Positions 51,414-63,330 of a DNA stretch of 64,000 nucleotides are shown here, piece after piece. The notes under the pieces were generated by a model. That model was not told the origin of the DNA. It saw only the letters and a program-made list of their open reading frames with translations, and ran no database searches. The stretch is taken from NCBI GenBank assembly GCA_949825045.1, contig OX463808.1:25295674-25359673 (forward strand). The letters run 5' to 3'. The translations under genes and the position numbers were made by a program. The DNA is from Argyresthia goedartella. Taxonomy: Eukaryota > Arthropoda > Insecta > Lepidoptera > Argyresthiidae. The number at the start of each line of letters is the position of its first letter. Positions within the stretch are counted from its first letter, which is position 1.

Positions 51414-52020
51414 ATGGCGCGGCAGGCATCTTGAATTGCAAAATTATTCCTTAATTCGTCACTAGCACCCTAAAATACCTCGAAAATGATACCCATATTT
51501 CAAAATAAAAATTTTGGCGCGGCGGCAATCTTGAAATACAAAATGGACCGTTAATTCGTCACTAGAACCCTAAAATACCTCGAAAATCATACCCAAATTG
51601 CAAAATTGAAAATTGGCGCGGCTGCCATCTTGAAATACAAAATAGATTTTTAATACGTCACTAGAACCCTTAAATACCTCGAAAACCATACCCAAATTGC
51701 AAAATTGAAAATTGGAGCGGCGGCCATCTTGAAATGCAAAATACACTTAATTCGTCGCTAGAACCCTAAAATAACTCGAAAATCATACCTATATTGCAAA
51801 ATTGGAAATTTGTGTGGCTAAAAATTGGCGTGGCGGCCATGTTGAAATGCAAAATGGACCCTTAATTCGTCAACAGCACCCTAAAATATCTGAAAAATCA
51901 TACCTATATTGCAAAATTGAAAATTTGCGCGGCGGCCATCTTGAAATGCAAAATGGACCCTTAATTCGTTAATAGAACCCTAACATACCTTGAAAATCAT
52001 ACCTATATTGCAAAATGTTA
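51414..52020. repeat. Satellite array, about 100 bp x 6
   Basis: Units start near 51415, 51514, 51614, 51714, 51828 and 51929. The unit is ggcgcggcggccatcttgaa, atgcaaaatggacccttaat, tcgtcactagaaccctaaaa, tacctcgaaaatcatacc, attgcaaaat. Spacing is 99-114 bp with 5-15% divergence between units. There is no coding frame. It may lie in an intron or upstream region of the exons at 50887-51370. Confidence 0.95.
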
Positions 52021-52237
52021 GATGTTACATTGTGCTTTGCTACCTCTAAATACACTACCTAATTAAATAAAACACTCGATTTCGTAATTACGTAATTGGA
52101 CCAACAAAATTCGTAATCAGTTAATTCGTATCTCTGGCGGGCACATAATATTATGATACATGCTTGTCGCGAGATTTAGTACCTATAGATAAACAAATAT
52201 AATTATACAATGTAAAGTAAGGCTTATACAATGAAAT
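52021..52237. other. No gene seen
   Basis: AT-rich spacer between two satellite arrays. Confidence 0.4.
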
Positions 52238-52665
52238 TCAAAGTTAACCCAAGATTAGAATTATCCAGCCGTAGGAGTGATGGGGCATATAATACAATAA
52301 ACACAGTTAACCCGAGATTAGCGATAACTAGCCGTTAGAGTGGTGGGGCTTATACAATAAACACAATGGGCCTTACTACAAAAAATAATCTACTGTTCAA
52401 CACTTGTTTAAAAACATAAACGTATGGGATTTGACGTTTGTTTTGAGGTTAATCGGTGTTTAATATTTTTTGTGGTATCACGGAGTAAATCGAGATTAGC
52501 GATGACTAGCCGTTGGATTGGTGGGGCTTATACAATAAACACAGTTAACCCGAGATAAGCGATACCTAGCCGTTGGAGAGTAGAGCTCATACAATAAACG
52601 TAAGTTAAACCAAGATTAGCGATAACCAGTCTTAGGAGTGGTGGGGCTATACAATGAACCTTATA
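52238..52665. repeat. Dispersed tandem repeat, about 62 bp x 5
   Basis: Units with agttaacccgagattagcga, ctagccgttggagtggtggg and gcttatacaataaacac begin near 52240, 52302, 52488, 52545 and 52605. About 120 bp of unrelated sequence separates units 2 and 3. No coding sequence. Confidence 0.9.
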
Positions 52666-52725
52666 CACCCTGTATAGATAGGTACGTACCTATTTCTCCT
52701 TCTGCGAGGATGAAGAAGCTTGCGT

Positions 52726-52972
52726 TTATTTTAAAAACTTTTTATTTTTCTTATCGCCATTTTTCCTGTAATATTAACAAAAAAAAATGCAATTCGCCAA
52801 ACGACATTTCATAATGACCATTTCCATAGGTAGGTTAGGTTGTACTCACTGACCACTGTGCGGTGGCGGTCCCTGTCCATACACAATTTTGTCGAAGTAT
52901 TTTTGGGGAGCTAAGCGACGCACTCCCACCTTGTTGGCTCGCGGAACACTGAACTCATAGCCGTTCGTTTTG
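52726..52972 (-). CDS. Host gene 3' end, last two exons
   Basis: Exon 52972-52850 is open (TNGYEFSVPRANKVGVRRLA, PQKYFDKIVYGQGPPPHSGQ). It ends at a consensus donor, gtgagt (52849-52844), followed by an 84-bp intron that ends ttttttgttaatattacag. Exon 52765-52726 then gives KNGDKKNKKFLK and TAA. The phase-2 join is in frame. A polyadenylation-like aataaa overlaps the stop. The 5' border used (cttcaaag|C) is the weakest point, as the frame is open a little further upstream. The product is unknown: basic C-terminus, Pro-rich PPPH, no family recognised. Confidence 0.4.
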
Positions 52973-52980
52973 CTTTGAAG

Positions 52981-54881
<1,901 letters not shown>

Positions 54882-55089
54882 GAATTGGAATAGGCTCACT
54901 GATTGAATGAGAACATTAAAGCTTATTTCTGTTATCGCAATGTTTTACACATGTACATATATTTTTTTAAACATAATTAGCAATAAAAAGAAAATTTTAT
55001 TAATTTAATAATGGAAATATTAATTAATTAAGATATTTCCATTAACGTTATCAATCAATAAATTATGGCCTGTAACATCTATAATTGAT
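54882..55089. other. Upstream region of the secreted-protein gene
   Basis: Probable promoter: TCAGT initiator at 54898-54902 (- strand) and a TATA-like aaatatat near 54960, rather far upstream. Two arms of 'ggaaatat...atatttcc' at about 55011-55042 form a loose palindrome. Confidence 0.35.
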
Positions 55090-56499
55090 GATTTAAGCAG
55101 CGTCCGAGGTACATGCTCGCTCGTGACTATACAGTCCGAACCTGGAGCGGCAGACACATCCACACGCATGGCACATATGTTTTGTCACTGCTGATGCTGG
55201 TGGTGCGTGCGGACTGGATGGTGGAGCATGTCGTTTCGCTCTTTTTACAGCCTCCTGACCTTTTGCGATGACTCTCCTCCATGATTTTCAGACAGCGGCG
55301 ATATTTTCCCACCTGTTGGCTTTGAAACGCGGAAATGTCACGCTTGACACAATCCTTGAAACGCAACAGGGGTCGTCCGACTGGTCTCTTGGCGTGCGCG
55401 ACTTCACTCAGGAGAGTTTGCCGAGGTAAGCGAGTGTGCTCCATACGATGTACATGTCCAAGTCACCGCAGGCGTCTACATTAGCATGGCGGTGATGCTG
55501 TACTATTTTGCGGACTTGAGCACTTCCTCGTTTGTGATGTTTTGCCGAGTTATGCTGATATGCTCCGAAGACAGCGCAGGTGGAAGTTATTTACTCGACG
55601 TTCGTGTTTTCACGTTCGAGGACCAGGTTTCTGCTTCGTACAAGAGGGTGCTGAGGACACATGCTTGGTTCACAAGCATTAGGTCCTCAATGTAAGACGT
55701 GTATTGTTCCCTACTCTTGTTCGCAGTTTCCAAAATATAGAGGCCGCTTTTCCGATGCGAGAATCGATCTCCACGTTAAGTAAAATATCGTTTTACACAT
55801 GTGACCCCCAGTAGCAAAACCTATAATGGAGTTCTGTCCAAGATTGCTGGTGGTTCCGCATCTCCCTGCGCTGGCACTACTGTCTTCTTCACGTTGATCG
55901 ACATAGAAAATATAGCGCACGCTCTTGAGAACTTTTCCATGAGGCACTGGAGTTCCTCTGCGCTGTGTGAAACAAAAGCCGCGTCATCGGCAAATAGAAG
56001 ACTGTCTATGTGCAAGTCCTCGCGAAACCGCTTAGACTTGAGTAGAGCGATGTTATAAAGTTTCCTTTCAGTTCTCATATGCAAATGGATATCCTGGTAA
56101 GCCTCGTCGAAAGCAACTTTCAAAAGCAGCCAGAAGAATATGCCGAACAGGGTAGGTGCCAGGACGCAGTCCTAGCGGACCCTTCTGAGAACCTCAAACG
56201 GAGCAGATGAGTCGCCATTGAATACAACAGCTACCTTCATGTCCTCGTGGAATTACTTGATGAGACTCAAGAGCTTAGGCGGACATCCAACCCTTTCGAG
56301 AACTGTGTATAGCCCCTCTCTACTCACCGTGTCGAAGGCCTTGTTAAGTTCTACAAAGGCGATGAGCAGAGGGGATTGTTGCTCTCTACACTTCTTCGGA
56401 ACCTGGTGCAGAGTGAATATCATATCCTTTACTGACGATGCTAAGAAGGGAAATACCGCAGTACGACTTACAGTCGCCGGGGTCGTTTGTCTCTATATA
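55090..56499 (-). pseudogene. LINE reverse transcriptase, 3' part
   Basis: Read 3' to 5' on the + strand. The RT includes a broken AFVELNKAFDTVSREGLYTV, then an open frame 56123-55821 with HIDSLLFADDAAFVSHSAEE and MSINVKKTVVPAQ. After a degraded thumb the C-terminus at 55444-55127 gives MEHTRLPRQTLLSEVAHAKR, PVGRPLLRFKDCVKRDISAF and a Cys-rich end. The hallmark LGHVhRM...GRP..R.KD.vKrD is the RTE/Jockey-type terminal region. It is interrupted by the maT mariner and continues at 57809. Confidence 0.8.
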
Positions 56500-57808
56500 C
56501 ATAGTCAGGTCATAAGTTCTGTCACATGTGCAATATGAAATAATTTAGACATGTTTATTATTTATGTAAACATTTATATAGCAAAATGAACTTAATAAAA
56601 CATAGATTCTTATGGTAATAAAGTTTATTCAAAATGACCCCCGCGATTTTGAATACAGGCCTTTATTCTGCGCGGCCAGTCGTCTATCGCAGCACGAACG
56701 AGGTCCATGTCAATATCGGCGGCTGCCTTAATCAAGGATGCCTTGAGTGACTCCAAATCAGGATGAGGCTTTGAGCAGGCCTTTTCCTCCAAGTGTTGCC
56801 ATATCTTGTAATCTAACGGACTCAAATCTGGACTGGAGGAGGGCCAGCCTTCGTGCCGGATGAAGTCGATTTCATGCGCCGCCAGCCAGTCTTGTGTGCT
56901 TTTCGCTCTATGAGCTGGCGCAGAATCTTGTTGGAATACCCAGTGCCTGTTATTAAACATGGTATGAGAAACAGATTCCACAAGGTTCTTGAGGACTGTA
57001 TTTTGATACACAACTGCATTCGTTTTTACGCCTTTCTCACAAAAATGTACCTCAGTTAAGCCCCAATAAGAGACTCCCAACCAAACCATGAGCGAGGATG
57101 GAAAATGACCTCGTTGGACACGCGGAATACGGTTGCTCGCTTCTTCACTGCTGTGTGCGTACACCTTATCATTTTGTTTGTTGTAGCTCTCTTCCACGGT
57201 GAAAATTTTTTCATCCGAAAAAAGAATTTCCCGATGCTTTTTTCCCGCGTACCGCTTCAACAAAGCGCGGCATCTCTTCAGTCTCAGGTCCATTAAACGA
57301 GCGTCCAAACGATGTCCTGTTTTTATTCGATATGCCCTAAGCCCTAAGTCTTCATTTAACACCCTTTTCACCGTGGTCCTGCTTAACCCCATCTGAAGGG
57401 CCAACAGTTTCTGCTTACGTATGGGATTTCTTTGAATTCGCGCCTTCACAGCTTTTATCACTGCTGGAGTCCTAACAGAGCGAGGGCGACCACTTCTTGA
57501 CCTGTCATCTACACTAGAGTCTTCATTGTATCGTTTTATGGTACGAGAAACGAATCTTTTGGTCATATTCAAATTTTTCAGTAAGTCGAAAATCTGAATT
57601 GGCGCGTAACCGCAACGATGCAACGCAATAACTGCGACACGGTCTTCTTTAAGTGTCCACTCCATATTTAAAAATGAGGAAAATTCTAAAAAGTACACAT
57701 TTTTATTTTCATGAAAAATTCGAAATTCGAATTCAATAAACTTTTTTGTGGCCAGCGTTCTAAATTCAAAAGTTTTTATTGTGTGACAGAACTTATGACC
57801 TGACTGTG
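56500..57808 (-). mobile_element. maT-type mariner, copy 2 (1309 bp)
   Basis: Flanked by TA (56498-56499, 57809-57810). Same length and ends as copy 1, and about 98% similar by eye. It lies inside a LINE ORF2, in the same orientation as the LINE. Confidence 0.95.
56625..57665 (-). CDS. maT mariner transposase, copy 2
   Basis: 346 residues from MEWTLKEDR, intact, with D151 (LFSDEKIF), D247 (QQDSAPAH) and D285 (SPDLSPLDY). It differs from copy 1 at about ten residues, e.g. NMTKRFVSRT for NITKRFVYRA, AYRIKT for ADRRKT, VESVSH for VEPVSH, AAHEIDFIRHEGW for AAREIDFIRHEDW, LEEKAC for LKEKAC. Upstream in-frame codons to 57893 belong to the LINE and are not part of the transposase. None of the differences touches the catalytic residues. 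Confidence 0.93.
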   Translation of the reverse strand: MEWTLKEDRVAVIALHRCGYAPIQIFDLLKNLNMTKRFVSRTIKRYNEDSSVDDRSRSGRPRSVRTPAVIKAVKARIQRNPIRKQKLLALQMGLSRTTVKRVLNEDLGLRAYRIKTGHRLDARLMDLRLKRCRALLKRYAGKKHREILFSDEKIFTVEESYNKQNDKVYAHSSEEASNRIPRVQRGHFPSSLMVWLGVSYWGLTEVHFCEKGVKTNAVVYQNTVLKNLVESVSHTMFNNRHWVFQQDSAPAHRAKSTQDWLAAHEIDFIRHEGWPSSSPDLSPLDYKIWQHLEEKACSKPHPDLESLKASLIKAAADIDMDLVRAAIDDWPRRIKACIQNRGGHFE

Positions 57809-57810
57809 TA

Positions 57811-58545
57811 TAAGGTGACAATATTACCATCGCGCATATCCCATGGCATGCTTCCTTCTTTCCAGCATTTGGGAAGGTTGTTGTAAAGCACACATAGGAC
57901 GCACTTCTTTTTGAGGACTTCTTAGTGGATATAGTCTTTCTCCGGACTCTTACCGCTTTTGACGGCTTTTTGTTGTTCCTCTATCGTGGGTAAGGCGTCT
58001 AGCTTGTGCCAGATTGTCATTTTTGGAATTATATCGGCTTCTGGCTGTATGTCGACTGGACACGAGTAGAGGCCGGTGTAGTGTTCTATACAACGGTTGA
58101 GCTGACTTGTGCTATCAGTGATGATAATGCCATCAGCCTCCTTTAGAGGCGCCATTTTTTTAGGTAGAAGACCAAGATCTCTTCTAATGCCCAAATAAAC
58201 TAAGCCGATGTTACCTGTATCTACACATGCTTGGATATTTGGCAGAGCTCCTCCCAGTATGCGTTAGCTTAAAAACACGTACTACGCTGGAGGGATGATA
58301 TCACCTTAGTGAGCTGAGCACGCGTACTAACAATAGGGGTTAAGGCGATCGTCGATGAAGAGGACTTTGATCCTCTCCCACTCATCCTCGATAGAGGCAG
58401 TTTTGTCCCAGGTAGCTAGTAATTGGTGCACCTTGCTGCTGAAAACCTCTAGTGTCTCTGGGACTTTGGTCATGCTCAGACTCATGTTCTTCTTTCCGGG
58501 GGGTTTAAAAGAGTGAATCTTTTTGGGAGCAAGGCAAGCCACTGT
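57811..58545 (-). pseudogene. LINE ORF2, part upstream of the mariner
   Basis: Continues the LINE of 55090-56499: NLPKCWKEGSMPWDMRDGNI (followed by VTLYT at the mariner), IEEQQKAVKSGKSP, DGIIITDSTSQLNRCIEHYT and MGIRRDLGLLPKKMAPLKEA. A second frame 58551-58327 carries KIHSFKPPGKKNMSLSMTKV and LATWDKTASIEDEWERIKVL, the stretch after the endonuclease. Stops and one frameshift separate them. Confidence 0.75.
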
Positions 58546-59190
58546 CACCACCAGGGAGTGATTACGCGCGTGTATGGAGGGTTTATTTTAAGTCCTTACT
58601 GGTCAATGGATCTGCGATGGACCTTCCCACTGTCCAGAGTGACCCCAGGCGTCCACACCTACGCCCATTTGTGCGGACTTATAACCGGTCATTGTCACTC
58701 CCCGTGTTTTTTTCCACGTGGTGGTGGGGTGAGCGAAGTGTCCTCCCCGCGGAAGCTGCTACGCCTGGGATATAAGTAAAGCTACACGTGGTTGCCCACC
58801 ACACGTGCCACCCCCTCGACCTAGCTGTCGTGATCCACAGGAACGACGAGTTGATAATGCGGAGTCAGTTCGGTTGCAGGAATCTGCACCTTGCGCCGGA
58901 TGGAGATGTCATACCGGGTTTGCTTCCAGAGTTTTCCTTCTCCTGAACGGATTCCAGGCTGTGCGATCCGTTTCCACGAAGAGTAGTGAGGATCCAAGCT
59001 GTTGTCTGGATTCCTTTTACTCCCGTATTTTTTACCTTAGTCGCCTTTTACGATACCTCGAAAGATTGAGGATGGTGCTATTCTCTTGGCAGACACCATA
59101 CGTCATTAACATCGTTGCGTACTTCTTTATTATTAAACTTATTTATGATCAGGCCAGTCACACAATTAATGTTTTCAATACAGTATGTTA
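58546..59190. other. Probable 5' region of the LINE; no clear ORF
   Basis: GC-richer sequence with 'cgccttttacgatacc' (59041-59057), which I associate with LINE 5' portions in insects. There is no motif-bearing frame, although a 128-codon frame (58805-59191) is open. The endonuclease itself is not seen. Confidence 0.35.
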
Positions 59191-60689
59191 AACTTCAAAT
59201 GCCTGCGTCAGTATATCTATTATCATGAGATTGTGCATGTGTGTGTATAAGAAACAAGTTTCTTTTACCATTGAGTCTTTAAATAGGTAAAATAAAATAT
59301 TCAGTGTTGGCTTTGCAAATTTTATCTCATCATCAACCAGTCAATCGCATTTGAGAATGCAATGCGATGTTTTTCTTAAGACTATTCAGCAAGGTTTGAT
59401 TGCTAACTTTCTGGACAGGAACGGAAATCTCGAAACCGTTTCGAGAAACATGTTTTATGTACTAAAGTTTCTATTAAAGTATTAGATTAATAAATAAGTA
59501 TATATATTTAAGATATTTTTATAAAACCAATGATATTTGGGTTTATCTATGAGATCTTCATAAAATGTATGTAAAAAATACCTTTACCTGCCCGTACTAC
59601 CTACAAAAAAATTGGTTGTCTGTAAAGTCGGTTTACGGACGATATTTTACGCGATAACGTCATAAGAAACGCCGATTAGGCCGATCGTGCCTCTATATCG
59701 CTTGTTCCTCGCTCTCGCTTACACGCTCAGCGCAGGCGGGACGTGACAATAGAACGTGACTCCTTTTGTGCGTGCAGCCGGCGTTCATCGATTTATAAGA
59801 CGTTTTCACGTCAAAATAAAACAATGGCAATCGTCAATCTATTCCCTGAAAAGTCTGTGATGTGTATGTGACCAAAGAGAATATAATCACTACCGTTTTA
59901 AGAGACGGGACTTCCTTACTTGGAAATGGAATCTATTTAGCACAACTAGCAATACCAATACAGCAAAAATTTAAATGTCAAAATACGTCGTACCAACATT
60001 ACTAGTACAATTAGGGATGGCAAAATGTAGTTCCTGATTAAATCGATATCGATAAATTATCGTCAGGGGCAATCTTGGTTTATCATATGAGAAAACATTT
60101 ATTGTAATAATAAGACAATAAATAATTTAAAATATATTTTTTTATTATTTTCATCACAAATTTTCAATAAAAAAATACGAAAATTTTAACTTACAATTAA
60201 AAAAAGCATCAATTTAAAGTTATACAATTTAAAAAAGAAGATTGAGACATAGGCTCGATTTATATGCGTCCGCGTGGACAAGGAGATCGTCGACTTCTCC
60301 GTGAATTTCAGTGAAACTCTGCAACGGCTGAGTTCACTGAAATTCACGCGGTAGTTACATAGAGTTTCATCACGTGCAAAACTATTACTTATTTACATAA
60401 AAACCAGAAGATGTTTAATTTAAATTACAAAATGAAAAATGCGATCATAAGAAAAATGTGTAAAGAGTCTTGTCTCTGACTGTACGCAACAACATCTATG
60501 CAAAACTATTCCAAAATATCCACTATAACAGCATATTAAGGTAAAGTTTATCGACTCACACTTAATCCGTTTATCGATAGAGTGAAAATTTACATTACTA
60601 TTGTTTACAAACATACAAATATTTTTCAGAAAGATAGGGTATAATTTTAGTCTCGCTGATAGTTCAAGGGGACAAAATACTTTATTATT
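59191..60689. other. AT-rich region without genes
   Basis: No long frame. A GC-richer patch at 59620-59800 (gtcggtttacggacgatatt, cgctctcgcttacacgctca) looks like a dispersed repeat but is not identified. An inverted repeat lies at 60300-60348. Confidence 0.5.
60300..60348. repeat. 16-bp perfect inverted repeat
   Basis: cgtgaatttcagtgaa (60300-60315) and ttcactgaaattcacg (60333-60348) with a 17-nt loop that itself continues the pairing after a 1-nt bulge. Confidence 0.9.
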
Positions 60690-60963
60690 TTAGTCAAGTT
60701 GTACTTCATGATCTTCATCTATAGGAAATTTTGTCATAAATTTCCTTTCAATAAAATTTTGTCGACCATATCTTTTTGTACAAATTACATACGATCTATA
60801 GTATCTAATCGGTGCCATTTTTTGAGAATCACGAGGAAATAGTTTGTAAGTCACACAGCAGTCCCACCCCAGCACTTTTAAAAACAATATCACGCAAATT
60901 GTTGAAAATTTCACAATTATTCTCCCAACAAAATGATCCCAAACAACCACACGCGTCGCCATG
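60690..60963 (-). other. Open frame of unknown meaning
   Basis: MATRVVVWDHFVGRIIVKFS, then a hydrophobic TICVILFLKVLGW and a basic C-terminal half (YRSYVICTKRYGRQNFIERK) ending VQLD. One possible membrane segment. No family is recognised; this may be part of a TE or chance. Confidence 0.2.
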
Positions 60964-61043
60964 ACAGACTGTAAGAAAGGGACACAGAGACAAAGACTAA
61001 GATAGAATGTGGACGCGATTAAATCTGTGCTAAATAGGAACAA

Positions 61044-62339
61044 TTTTTTTGTTTGTTCCTGGTTGCGTGAGACTGTGAACTCTCATGATTGTAGGTTATA
61101 TTCAACGTATTATTTTGATATTTTATCGAACAGCACATTTTTAAAAAGCAGACGCGTAAAATTTCCCTCACGTTACCAAAATTATGATCATGTCGAAGTT
61201 CATGTCAAGTTCCAGCAACCACAACATTGCTTAAGTCAGAAGACCCAATGCCCTCATGTAAGTAAGCTACTGATGCTGAGATCCTGGAGTCAAACTGTGC
61301 TGACTGTCCAACTTCTGCATATAGGAATTTTTAGAAGATTTTTATTCATCGGCTCCAAAATTGGATTTGTATAGCCGTGATAAACGATTGAAGTTTTATT
61401 GATAATGTATAACACTTTTGATATTCAAACTATAATATGCTCTTCCTCTCATCGACTCAAGGCATCATATGATGCCATTTTCCCGTTTTAGGTTTAAAAT
61501 TCTATTACAATGGCATAAGGTTCAAAATCACTATGCCACAAAACAAACTGGGGGTTTAAGAATTAAGCATACTGTAGAACTTTACTTGTTTTTTGTGGTG
61601 CAATTTATAGGTGCAATAGGTATGCAATTTTGTATATTATTGTACATATCTTTTCTTGCAACATTAATAATACCAATTATTTTTATTTTAAAGTGGCTGC
61701 AACCATTCCCTATATCCTGCATTATTTTGGCTTGAGACGCAATCCTGTGATCACATATATCACGATAAACCCGTGGTAATAATGACCTGATAAAGAAAGA
61801 TTCTATCTGATGAAAAATATCGAATCCAAACATGAGAAAAATGGGTAATAGAATAGATAAACCGGCGATCACTTGCTTCCAGAAAATGTAACGTACCTAC
61901 CTGTCTTTCTGATGGTTGCAGCTGCTGCCAAATACAATTTCTGCACGCGCAACAACCTCCCTTTTGCTGCAATATTTATCGAGCTGCAGGCCCTTGGTTC
62001 CTTCTGAAACGCCAAAGTTTAAACAATACATTTCTGCGCGCTGTTAATGTTGATGTGCGGTTTAGGCGGGTTTAGGCACACTTTTCTTACCTGTTTTCTG
62101 TTATTTTGGGCTGTAATTTTCCTCTATTTATCACTGTTTTAGGTCTCCTGAAAATAGTTAATTTAAATTGTTTATGTTTTGACAATATGTCAAACTACGA
62201 CAGATACGCCGATTTTTGTCAATCGCGCTGCTATGAAGTTCAGGTTGTATACTTTTAGGCTAAGGTTGTAATAATTTTATGTAATTATGTAGTCCTGGTA
62301 CTTTATAAATTTTAAATTACAAATTTGGAACCGGTAATC
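61044..62339. other. No gene seen
   Basis: Frames of 60-120 codons on both strands overlap each other and lack motifs. There are no repeats or RNA genes that I can support. Confidence 0.4.
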
Positions 62340-63040
62340 CTAGAATTTGGACCCTCAGGGGTATATAAGCCGTGCAACGGACGGAATCAGTAGTTCTCCA
62401 TCGACTTCCAAATAGGAGTCAACTAAATTGATCCGTTTCGGGGTCAGCCGGCCCCGCAACTCAATAGGGATCCCTACGTCAGTTTGGCCCTTATCCTGTG
62501 CGTGTCCTTACTGCGCGCCGCTGCTCGTCCTTGCTGCGCGCCTCTGCGTGCCTTAGTACGCCTGTGCGTGTCCTACTGCGCACTACTGCGTGCCCTAGCA
62601 CGCCTGTGCGTGCCCCTACTGCGCGCCGCTGCACGCCCTTGCTGCGCGCCACTGTGTGCCTTAGCACGCCTGTGCGTGCCCTACAGCGCGCCACTGCGTG
62701 CCTCTGCTGCGCGCCCTTACGCGCCTTAACTGCGCGCCCTTGCTTCCTGCGCCCTCACGCGCCTCCTGCGCGTCCTCACGCGCCTCCTGCGTACCCTCAC
62801 GCGCCCCCCCTCGCGCCCCGCCGCGAGCCTCTGCTGCGCTCCGCATCGTAACCTGAGCTGCGCGCCGCCTCGAGAACCCAGCTACGCACCCTCACCCTGC
62901 CGCTCGAATCCCTGGGGGATCCACTCCGGCTCCATACTTTCTTTGCCCTACTGCATTTCGACGTGCCCTGGAAAAACCTCAACTCGTCAACAATCAGATT
63001 TAAATAAAGACCCTGACCCACACCTTTTCCTTTTCTTTTC
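62340..63040 (+). mobile_element. Probable LTR with GC-rich tandem sequence
   Basis: ggggtatataagccgtgc (62348) resembles a TATA box, and aataaag (63004) a poly(A) signal, in LTR order. Between them, 62495-62860 is a C/G-rich run of tgcgcgccctgcgtgcc-type units that leaves several frames open without meaning. No gag or pol is adjacent, so it is a solo LTR or an LTR edge. Ends were not resolved. Confidence 0.4.
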
Positions 63041-63157
63041 GTATTAACCTTTTTATCTGTTCCGTGGGCTTACAAACTCTTTGTAAATCCACGTAACGTG
63101 ACAAAGAGAGTGCACAAAAGTAGCAGGAGCTGGTTGATGTATCTTGAATAGACAAAA

Positions 63158-63330
63158 CAATTATCTGGGGGCTATACCCCAGCGTGGTCCAAGCGGAAAT
63201 CTTTGCTATAATGGAATGTGCCACTGCCCTAAATCAAACATCAGGTACTGAAAATAAGACTGTGGTAATATATTCAGATAGTCAAGCAACCTTAACACTT
63301 TCAGTGCCAAGCACCAGCCAGGCAGGTTTT
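63158..63330 (+). pseudogene. LINE RNase H fragment
   Basis: Reads SVVQAEIFAIMECATALNQT and TVVIYSDSQATLTLSVPSTS. QAEIFAI and YSDSQA are the Glu and Asp blocks of the RNase H domain of R1/I/Jockey-type ORF2. Both sides lose similarity, so only about 57 codons remain. Confidence 0.75.

Noticed and set aside
51414..52020. CRISPR-like or gene-like reading of the 100-bp units
   Set aside because: The whole unit is repeated, not short repeats with spacers, and no frame is maintained.
57666..57893. N-terminal extension of mariner copy 2 (total 422 codons)
   Set aside because: The extra codons are LINE sequence beyond the inverted repeat and are absent from copy 1.
61009..61872. Overlapping 60-120-codon frames
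   Set aside because: No motif, both strands open over the same bases, and no splice or start context.
62495..62860. Arginine/alanine-rich open frames in the GC-rich block
   Set aside because: They are a by-product of GC-rich tandem sequence in a probable LTR; no domain is present.
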